Source: JAJNPS01 sp031430315 (GTDB taxonomy: Bacteria > Pseudomonadota > Alphaproteobacteria > Rhodobacterales > Rhodobacteraceae). Taken from it: DNA of 6,211 nucleotides. The stretch covers positions 1 through 6,211 of the forward strand of contig JANPBI010000237.1 of assembly GCA_031430315.1 (NCBI GenBank), read 5' to 3'. Positions 1 through 5,023 of the stretch are shown here, one piece after another (position 1 is the stretch's first letter; each line of letters opens with the position of its first letter). A program made the position numbers and the translations under genes. A model generated the notes under the pieces. The model did no database searches and had not been told where the DNA came from. It saw only the letters and a list, made by a program, of their open reading frames with translations.

Positions 1-231
1 CAGACCTTCGCCCCGCAACGGGGCCTGACGCTGCGCAACCCGCAAAGCTCCGCGCCAGCCCCCGTTGCCCAACCCGCCCAAATAGGCAAAACTCAAACCC
101 CGAGTCTCGCTCACGCTGGATAAAAGTTGGGGGCAACGTCAGAGAATCCAGCACGTTCGTCGTAAGACCCGCGCCCGACCGCGCGAAATCGGAGCAACGC
201 GTGGTTCAAAAGGGCGCTGAGGATGCCGAAG
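1..231. other. Left-edge stretch with no assignable gene
   Basis: No gene is supported here. Two minus-strand frames are open across parts of it. One is the wrong-frame continuation of the broken nuclease remnant to its right; the other runs off the left edge from about position 190 with no recognisable motif and no good start. A perfect 6-bp stem with a CAA loop lies at 10-24 (arms GCCCCG and CGGGGC), but no T-tract follows on either strand, so I do not call it a terminator. Next to a decayed restriction gene, this is probably degraded or mobile-element-flanking sequence. That is inference. Confidence 0.35.
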
Positions 232-690
232 TCACTCGGCGGCTTCAACTGCAGTTTCTTCGCCCTCAAACACACCCTCGATGGGCTCATCCATCGCCCT
301 CCCACAATAGGAGCTTTTGCCGATCGCCTTCTGAGAGCCACCAAGGCCGCGCGCCGATGGGCGATTAAGGCGCCGAAATAATCCGTGCTTAGCAGCACCG
401 GATCGAAAAGATGTAACTGCAGATGCCGGTCGACCTCTGCGTCCGTGATACCTCCCTGGTGAGGCAGTTTGCCGAGATATTGCGACGCCGCGTCACTACC
501 AACGATCCGGTTGGTCTGCGAATTCAGCGGCTTTTTGTTGACGAACGTGTCAAATCGTTTGCCAGGAATGTCTGCCTTCTGGCGCGAGGCGCGTGGAAAG
601 ATGTGGTGGATATCGACGGCTTCATCGAAATAGGTGGCGTAGTTGAACGGTTGCCCCTAGCGAAAATCCCGACCGTATCCGAGATTCCGC
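232..690 (-). pseudogene. Remnant of a DUF262/DUF1524 (GmrSD-like) HNH nuclease protein
   Basis: Read right to left, the minus strand encodes GQPFNYATYFDE, then AVDIHHIFPRAS, then FVNKKPLNSQTNRIVG and later HLFDPVLLSTDYFGAL. This matches the order of the C-terminal HNH-type (DUF1524) domain of DUF262/DUF1524 proteins: the D-I-H-H catalytic motif, the N-K-x-P-L and T-N-R-I-x-G segments, and the LxxHxxDPxLL helix. Proteins of this kind (the GmrSD group) act in modification-dependent (type IV) restriction. The gene is dead. An in-frame TAG (plus 657-659) sits just before GQPF. Near 295-305 the frame must shift to reach the expected acidic tail (MDEPIEG, EGEE, EAAE) and its stop at 232-234. The whole DUF262 N-terminal half is missing. 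The right boundary is approximate: similarity (GRDFR before the TAG) fades near 680-690. Family call fairly sure; former function inferred. Confidence 0.68.
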
Positions 691-831
691 TCGCATCCGG
701 GGGGCGTCCACACACGCACAGTCTGACCGCACTGCCGTGGCCTGAGAGTGCAGGATAGTGACCATCATCAATAATGGACACTACGCAGATCGCTTGGCGC
801 GTCGGACGAACTGGCTCTGAACGAAACTCCG
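691..831. other. Spacer between nuclease remnant and metal operon
   Basis: This stretch separates the decayed nuclease from the stop of the DUF411 gene. I see no convincing gene. It should hold the 3' end of the minus-strand metal operon transcript, but only a weak bulged stem near 817-836 is visible (CTGA-CG against CG-TCAG) and there is no clear U-tract. It may also contain scrambled upstream sequence of the nuclease gene that can no longer be recognised. Confidence 0.3.
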
Positions 832-1312
832 TCAGGCAGCATCGTAAGTATTGAATACCTCGGCGCTGCTATCGCGGCGGATCAGGTAGACGACGTAGGC
901 CTCGCGTTCCGTTTCCGGTCCCATGCCGGGGGAACCGTAGGGCATGCCCGGCACCGACAGGCCAACAGCATCGGGGCGTTCTGCTATCAGACGGCGGATA
1001 TCTGCGGGGGGGCACATGGCCTTCGACAACATAACCTTCGACCTGGGCGGTATGGCAGGACGCCATGGTATCGGGGATGCCGCTGGCGGCCTTGTGGGCC
1101 TGAAGGGCATCGTAATCGAGGAGTTCAATGGTGGCCACGAAACCGTCGGCCTCGATGATCTCGACCCAGGCTGTGCAGCACCCGCAGTTGGGATCCTTGG
1201 CCACGCGGATCGTCGTTGGTGCGGCATCGGCTGCTGCGGGACGAAAGCCTGTGGCAAGGCCAGCTGCAATTGCGATCAGGGTCGCGCGGCGGGTCACGGT
1301 GACGTGTTGCAT
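832..1312 (-). pseudogene. DUF411 (CopG-like) secreted metal-binding protein, frameshifted
   Basis: From the ATG at 1312 the product begins with a signal peptide: TRR, a hydrophobic stretch at residues 10-23, and a likely cleavage near residues 28-31. The mature part has the DUF411 signature: KDPNCGCC at 39-46 (the CxCC metal site of CopG-like proteins), ASCHTA at 84-89, and YVVEGHVP at 94-101. Codons for P101-P102 lie in a run of seven G on the plus strand (1006-1012). With six G, the frame continues into PADIRR, LSVPGMPYGSPGM and FNTYDAA and stops at 832-834, giving about 159 residues, normal for the family. With seven, the C-terminal third is read out of frame. DUF411/CopG proteins are periplasmic thioredoxin-like proteins tied mainly to copper and silver. 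An alternative ATG at 1417 overlaps the exporter's stop as ATGA, but it adds 35 unrelated residues ahead of the signal peptide. No strong ribosome site marks 1312. It could be a mutation, a phase-variable tract or a sequencing error. Confidence 0.82.
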
Positions 1313-1413
1313 GAGTTGAAATCCGGTGGGAATGCACAATTTTGAAGACCAGTTTCGTCTCTTGCTGCCCCTGCTGCAATGAGTGATATGAGCGAGGTCA
1401 CGCAGAAGTGTCG

Positions 1414-2721
1414 TCATGCCGCCTTTGGCCAGCGGCGATGCAGGTCATCGATCACAAACGCATGGGAATGATGTGGACCATGCTGGAAAAGGTGTGGGTG
1501 ATCAGGCTGCAGGTCCGGGTGGTCATGCGACAGAACGCTGTCATCCTCGGCAGGCCAGATGCGCAGCACGGCAACCAGCCCAAGCGCGCCGATCCCAGCC
1601 AGCAGCAACGCAGCTACAGATAGTCCCGCACCAGCGCCGACCCACCCTGCGAGCGGATAAGTCACCAGCCAACAGGCGTGGCTGAGTGCGAACTGCGCGG
1701 CAAAGACCGCGCCACGATCCGCCTCGCGGGCCGAGCGGTTGATAATCCGGCCGATGGGCGTCTGCGTCAAGGAAAAGCCGAAGCCGATCAGCGCCCAGAG
1801 GGTGATCAGGCTGACCAGCCCTGCCACCAGCGGCACCAGCGCCACACCGGCCACCATCAGCGCAGCACCGCCGATCATCACCGGGCGGTCGGCCAATCGC
1901 TCAAGGATGCGCGGCAGCAGGAACGCCGCCACCATCGACCCTGCACCGAAGCCAGCGAAGGCCAGTGCCACAGACTCCTCTCCAAGCCCCAACCGAGCCT
2001 GCACCAGCACGACCGTATTGACGTAAATCATCGCTCCGGCTGCGGCGACGGCAGCCTCCATCACCATAAGCCCGCGCAGGCGGGGCGTTCGGGTGTAGAT
2101 GCGGATGCCTTTGGTAACGTCTGCCCAGAAATGGCTGTCCTCGGAGCGCACGCGAACCGGCAGGCGCGCGGTCATCACCAGCAGGGCAGAGGCGACGAAC
2201 CCCACAACCGTGCCCGCAAACAGCACCGGAAAGCCGACCACCGTCAGCAGCGCAGCGGCAACCATGGGCGAGGCGAGTTGCTCCAGATCCTCGGCCAACC
2301 GCAACAGCGACAGGGCGTTGGTGTAATCGTCCTCGTCCTTCAGCACATCCGGGATCACCGCCTGAAAGGCCGGCGTAAAACCTGCGGAGGCGGCCTGTAG
2401 GAAGAAGATCAGCAGATAGATTTGCCAGACTTGATCGACGAAAGGCAGGCAGGCGATCACGCCTGCGCGGATGAGGTCCAGCGCCACCAAAAACGCGCGG
2501 CGCGGCAGGCGTTCCGCAACAGCTGCAGCTAGCGGGGCCAGTGTGACATAGGCCACCATTTTGATCGCCAGCGCCGTGCCCAGAACTGCACCCGCATTTT
2601 CACCTGCCAACTGCCAAGCCAGCAGGCCAAGAGCCACCGTGGCCAGACCCGTGCCCAAGAGCGCCACGATCTGCGCGGCAAACAGGTGGCGGAAGGTCGG
2701 GTTGCGCAGCGTCTTCAGCAT
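1414..2721 (-). CDS. MFS efflux transporter with His-rich C-terminal tail (NreB-like)
   Basis: A 435-residue inner-membrane protein of the major facilitator superfamily. It opens with LRNPTFRHLFAAQIVALLGTG, the usual first-helix start of EntS/NreB-type MFS proteins, and continues through about twelve hydrophobic segments. The short loop AERLPRR near residue 70 resembles MFS motif A. The last ~41 residues form a cytosolic-type tail with nine histidines (SHDHPD, PDHPH, QHGPHHSH, DDLH). A histidine-rich C-terminus is a hallmark of the nickel exporter NreB; this plus the upstream sensor suggests Ni(II)/Co(II) export driven by the proton gradient. The start is the ATG at 2721, which overlaps the TGA of the regulator gene (TGATG), so translation is probably coupled; a GTG one codon earlier is possible. 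The metal is inferred, and copper cannot be excluded given the DUF411 neighbour. Confidence 0.85.
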   Translation of the reverse strand: MLKTLRNPTFRHLFAAQIVALLGTGLATVALGLLAWQLAGENAGAVLGTALAIKMVAYVTLAPLAAAVAERLPRRAFLVALDLIRAGVIACLPFVDQVWQIYLLIFFLQAASAGFTPAFQAVIPDVLKDEDDYTNALSLLRLAEDLEQLASPMVAAALLTVVGFPVLFAGTVVGFVASALLVMTARLPVRVRSEDSHFWADVTKGIRIYTRTPRLRGLMVMEAAVAAAGAMIYVNTVVLVQARLGLGEESVALAFAGFGAGSMVAAFLLPRILERLADRPVMIGGAALMVAGVALVPLVAGLVSLITLWALIGFGFSLTQTPIGRIINRSAREADRGAVFAAQFALSHACWLVTYPLAGWVGAGAGLSVAALLLAGIGALGLVAVLRIWPAEDDSVLSHDHPDLQPDHPHLFQHGPHHSHAFVIDDLHRRWPKAA

Positions 2722-2978
2722 CACAAGAGCTTGGTCAGGGATTTGATCTCGGCCAGATCGTGTTCGCCCCCGGCTGTCACACAGTGGTCGATGTGATCAT
2801 GGATCAGCGCCCGCTTTGCCTCGGCCACTGCGCGTTCGACGGCGTGGAGTTGTGTGGCCAGATCGACGCAAGGTCGCCCTTCCTCGATCATTCCAATCAC
2901 TCGCCGCAGATGCCCCTCGGCGCGTTTCAGCCGGGTCGCGATGGCAGAGTGGCTTGCATGGACATGAGGTTCTGACAT
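2721..2978 (-). CDS. CsoR/RcnR-family metal-sensing repressor (DmeR/InrS-like)
   Basis: An 85-residue all-helical regulator, the usual size for this DUF156 family of metal-responsive repressors. It carries the family core RLKRAEGHLRRVIGMIEEG (16-34), then C37, the helix QLHAVERAVAEAKRALI, then H62 and C66. Measured spacings are H5 to C37 = 32, C37 to H62 = 25 and H62 to C66 = 4. C-H-C at 25 and 4 is the CsoR/RcnR site; the extra histidine 32 residues before the cysteine is shared with RcnR (H3-C35-H60-H64) and the nickel sensor InrS (H-C-H-C). This favours nickel or cobalt over copper. Extra histidines at 7, 10, 60 and 65 lie nearby. It is the first gene of the minus-strand operon and overlaps the exporter start. 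A palindromic C/G-tract operator begins only about 10 bases upstream of its ATG, implying autoregulation. The metal-free form should bind DNA and metal should release it. Confidence 0.9.
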   Translation of the reverse strand: MSEPHVHASHSAIATRLKRAEGHLRRVIGMIEEGRPCVDLATQLHAVERAVAEAKRALIHDHIDHCVTAGGEHDLAEIKSLTKLL

Positions 2979-2983
2979 ATGAA
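2954..2983 (+). promoter_or_regulatory. Possible sigma-70 promoter for the plus-strand genes
   Basis: TTGCAT (2954-2959) and TATGAA (2978-2983) are separated by 18 bases and resemble a -35/-10 pair (four of six matches in the -10). If real, transcription would begin near 2990, inside the palindromic operator, so a bound repressor would block it directly. It lies over the start of the regulator gene. The match is modest and could be chance. I found no equally good pair for the minus-strand operon. Confidence 0.28.
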
Positions 2984-2988
2984 AGGCC

Positions 2989-3007
2989 TATCCCCCGTGG
3001 GGGGATA
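2989..3007. promoter_or_regulatory. Palindromic C/G-tract operator for the CsoR/RcnR-type repressor
   Basis: A perfect 8-bp inverted repeat, TATCCCCC and GGGGGATA, with a 3-base spacer GTG, placed between the divergent regulator operon and the His-rich/HupE genes. CsoR/RcnR-family proteins recognise runs of G and C flanked by short A/T-rich inverted repeats, and this site has that architecture. It is the only such palindrome I see in the window. Its position, 10 bases upstream of the regulator ATG and about 50 bases upstream of the first plus-strand gene, suits control of both directions. Confidence 0.75.
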
Positions 3008-3055
3008 AGGCAAGAAACAAGATTGGCCCTGCAAAAGGGTTTCGCCGGGGAGCAG

Positions 3056-3394
3056 ATGCGCAGGTTTGATCTCGTCATACGGGCGCTGGCAGTATTGATG
3101 CTGCTGCTGTCGCTGGGGTCTGCCCCGGTGGTGGATGCGCTGTCCCACGGCGCCGGCACGCTGGCCAATGAGGCCGACCACGCGTCCTGGCATGCTGAAA
3201 AGGGCGAAATCCGGCAGGCCGACAGCCACCAGCATCACGACAGCACCGACCACGATCACGCAACGTCCGTCATTCTGGGATCGCAGGAAGCCGCTATCTT
3301 CGACATGCGGACGGCGGCCGAATTCGGCGATCTGCCCATTCTGTCCGGGGAGATCCGGGATGGACCGCGACGGCCACCCCGGGAAGCGGTCTGA
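3056..3394 (+). CDS. Small secreted histidine-rich protein, likely metal-binding
   Basis: A 112-residue protein with a signal peptide: MRRF, then a hydrophobic core at about 7-22, with a likely cleavage after VVDA (28) or nearby. The mature part has eight histidines between residues 31 and 68, densest in SHQHHDSTDHDHA, and no cysteine. It ends in DGPRRPPREAV; a proline/arginine ending of this kind recalls small CzcI/DUF2946-type proteins of heavy-metal operons, but I cannot assign a family firmly. The likely role is binding or buffering divalent metal in the periplasm. The ATG at 3056 is preceded by GGGGAG at close spacing and is the first start downstream of the operator; the frame stays open further upstream, but only as an overlap on the regulator gene. 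It is first of three plus-strand genes, 68 bases before the HupE-like gene. Confidence 0.7.
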   Translation: MRRFDLVIRALAVLMLLLSLGSAPVVDALSHGAGTLANEADHASWHAEKGEIRQADSHQHHDSTDHDHATSVILGSQEAAIFDMRTAAEFGDLPILSGEIRDGPRRPPREAV

Positions 3395-3462
3395 AGACCT
3401 GAACCGGTCGGCGCACCGGACGCGCGGCCTTCCTCAGAACTTTTTCATCACAGGACCCTATC

Positions 3463-4170
3463 ATGACTTACACCCGCCGGATGCCTTCGCGCATCTGGAT
3501 AACCCTTGCCACGCTGGCCATTGCCTTACTGATGGCAGGTGCCGCACTGGCCCATAACGTGACCGAAGGCGACGCCGGTTACGTGCAGGAGGTTTCCGGC
3601 TTCCTGCCCATCCCCTTCATCTATCTGGGCGCCAAACACATGGTGACCGGATACGACCACATCCTGTTCCTCTTTGGTGTGATCTTCTTTCTCTACAAAC
3701 TGCGCGACATCGGCCTTTACGTCAGCCTGTTCGCCATCGGCCATTCGGTGACGATGCTGGCGGGCGTCTGGTTCGGCATCAAGATCAACAGCTATGTCAT
3801 CGACGCCATCATCGGCTTTTCGGTGGTTTACAAAGCGCTGGACAATCTTGGGGCGTTTCAGCGCTGGTTCGGGGTGCAGCCCGATACCCGGGCGGCCACG
3901 CTGATCTTCGGCTTGCTGCACGGTTTTGGCCTTGCGACCAAAATCCTCGACTATGACATCTCACCCGATGGCCTTCTGGGCAACCTGATCGCCTTCAACA
4001 TCGGGGTCGAACTGGGCCAGCTTCTGGCGCTGTCGATCATCCTGATCGCCATGGGTTTCTGGCGCAGATCACCCCGGTTCTGGGGTCAAGCCTATACTGC
4101 CAATGTCGTGATGATGTCGGCGGGCTTTCTTCTTGTTTTCTATCAACTGACGGGCCTCGCGCTCTCGTGA
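3463..4170 (+). CDS. HupE/UreJ-family membrane protein (HupE_UreJ_2-like)
   Basis: A 235-residue inner-membrane protein with a signal peptide ending ALA (28-30), so the mature chain should start at H31 (HNVTEGDAGYVQ). About six to seven hydrophobic helices follow. Motifs of the HupE/UreJ group are present: KHMVTGYDHILFLFG (58-72), AIGHSVTM (91-98), IGFSVVYKALDN (117-128), FGLLHGFG (149-156) and FNIGVELGQ (178-186). The intramembrane H59, D65, H66, H94, H153 and E183 are candidate metal ligands. HupE and UreJ relatives are linked to nickel or cobalt movement into cells for hydrogenase and urease, yet no such enzyme gene is here. The context is metal resistance, so direction and role are uncertain. 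The start is supported by CAGGA seven bases before the ATG. The stop is 11 bases before the next gene's start, indicating one transcript. Confidence 0.85.
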   Translation: MTYTRRMPSRIWITLATLAIALLMAGAALAHNVTEGDAGYVQEVSGFLPIPFIYLGAKHMVTGYDHILFLFGVIFFLYKLRDIGLYVSLFAIGHSVTMLAGVWFGIKINSYVIDAIIGFSVVYKALDNLGAFQRWFGVQPDTRAATLIFGLLHGFGLATKILDYDISPDGLLGNLIAFNIGVELGQLLALSIILIAMGFWRRSPRFWGQAYTANVVMMSAGFLLVFYQLTGLALS

Positions 4171-4181
4171 AAGGACAAACC

Positions 4182-4832
4182 ATGCACAATGCACAAAGAC
4201 CGAACCTTGACGACCTGCCGAGCGCACGTCAGCTCTGGCGCTCTACCGCAATCGCGGCAGGGGCGGCTGCGCTCATCCTTGTCACCGTGGTCTGGCCCTC
4301 GGAATACGGGATAGACCCGACCGGCATCGGCCGCGTCCTTGGCCTGACCGAAATGGGCGAGATCAAGGCGCAACTTGCCGAAGAGGCCGAGGCTGACCGT
4401 CTGATGATGGAAGGTCAGATAGAGCCGCAATCGTCGTGGCAGCCGGGCCTTCTGGATGTGATCTTCGGCGCAATTGTCGGAACTGCCCACGCACAGGAGG
4501 CCCCGGTGGAAGCACCGGTATGGAAAGACGAGATCACCTTCGCGCTGGAACCCGGCCAAGGCATCGAGATCAAGCTGGTGATGGAGCAAGGCGCCGTCGC
4601 CCCGTTTGAATGGGCGGTTGAGGGCGGCGAGGTGAACTTCGACCTGCACGGCGATGGGTCTGGCAACGAGATCAGCTATGAAAAGGGCCGTGCTGTCGCG
4701 CAAGCCGCAGGCGAGCTGACGGCCGCCTTTACCGGCAACCACGGCTGGTTCTGGCGCAACCGCGGCGACGCAGCCGTCAGCGTGACGCTGCGCGTTGCAG
4801 GTGCGTACAGCGAGATCAAGCGCTTCGATTGA
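4182..4832 (+). CDS. Single-pass anchored periplasmic protein, partner of the HupE-like protein
   Basis: A 216-residue protein of unknown function, of the kind usually labelled transmembrane anchor protein beside HupE-like genes. It has a short polar N-terminus, one membrane helix at about 21-38, then PSEYGIDPTGIGRVLGLTEMGEIKAQLAEE (39-68, a partly charged helical region). A second hydrophobic stretch, LLDVIFGAIVGTAHAQE (90-106), ends like a signal-peptidase site. The rest (112-216) alternates short hydrophobic and polar residues typical of a beta-sandwich and includes NHGWFWRN (186-193), followed by strand-like VSVTLRVAGAY. The domain looks GOLD-like, but that is an impression only. The ATG at 4182 is chosen because AAAGGA (4170-4175) lies six bases before it; a GTG at 4167 would overlap the HupE-like stop and place the SD inside the gene. 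Tight spacing suggests a complex with the HupE-like protein. Confidence 0.75.
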   Translation: MHNAQRPNLDDLPSARQLWRSTAIAAGAAALILVTVVWPSEYGIDPTGIGRVLGLTEMGEIKAQLAEEAEADRLMMEGQIEPQSSWQPGLLDVIFGAIVGTAHAQEAPVEAPVWKDEITFALEPGQGIEIKLVMEQGAVAPFEWAVEGGEVNFDLHGDGSGNEISYEKGRAVAQAAGELTAAFTGNHGWFWRNRGDAAVSVTLRVAGAYSEIKRFD

Positions 4833-4838
4833 AGAAAG

Positions 4839-4863
4839 AATGGGTGGCCTGCGGCCACCCATT
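4839..4863 (+). terminator. Rho-independent-type terminator hairpin after the anchor gene
   Basis: A perfect inverted repeat starting seven bases after the stop codon: arms GGGTGGCC and GGCCACCC around a TGC loop, extended to 11 bp by flanking AAT/ATT pairs. The A-rich side upstream and the short T-run after the stem (ATTTC) allow termination, though the T-tract is weak. It closes the His-rich/HupE/anchor transcript and separates it from the downstream MFS gene. Confidence 0.72.
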
Positions 4864-5023
4864 TCAGCTATTGGTGTGCGGTTGAGCACATCCGGCGCCG
4901 ACCAGCCAATCCGCCAGATGACAATTTGTAGGGTTGTGGCTGAGCGATGATGTTGCGCATTTGTGGCACGCCGCCGCAAAATCCGGATATCGCCCAACCA
5001 GTTCCCATCCTGGAGCCGCAACC
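4864..5023. other. Intergenic spacer before the right-hand MFS gene
   Basis: This stretch lies between the hairpin and the ribosome site of the last gene. It has no credible coding frame and no copy of the C/G-tract palindrome seen at 2989-3007, so the final MFS gene is probably not under the same repressor unless by read-through. A TTGTAG (4926-4931) with GATGTT 17 bases later is the best promoter-like pair, but it is too weak to call. Confidence 0.35.

Noticed and set aside
10..24. GC-rich hairpin near the left edge as a terminator
   Set aside because: The stem is only six base pairs and there is no T-run on either side.
423..758. Plus-strand open frame of 111 codons
   Set aside because: It lies antisense to the DUF1524 remnant, whose DIHH and TNRI motifs on the minus strand explain the sequence; the plus product has no recognisable features.
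1313..1417. ATG at 1417 as the start of the DUF411 protein (ATGA overlap with the exporter stop)
   Set aside because: The overlap is tempting, but it adds 35 residues without family character ahead of a normal signal peptide. Kept only as an alternative.
1678..2400. Plus-strand open frame of 240 codons rich in His, Gln and Arg
   Set aside because: It is the antisense shadow of the MFS exporter; the composition is that of reverse-read hydrophobic helices in high-G+C DNA.
2816..3055. Upstream extension of the His-rich protein frame
   Set aside because: It would overlap most of the regulator gene antisense and remove the signal peptide from the N-terminus; the ATG at 3056 has a ribosome site and restores the signal peptide.
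4143..5021. Minus-strand open frame of 292 codons
   Set aside because: It is antisense to the anchored periplasmic protein and crosses the terminator hairpin; no domain or plausible ribosome site.
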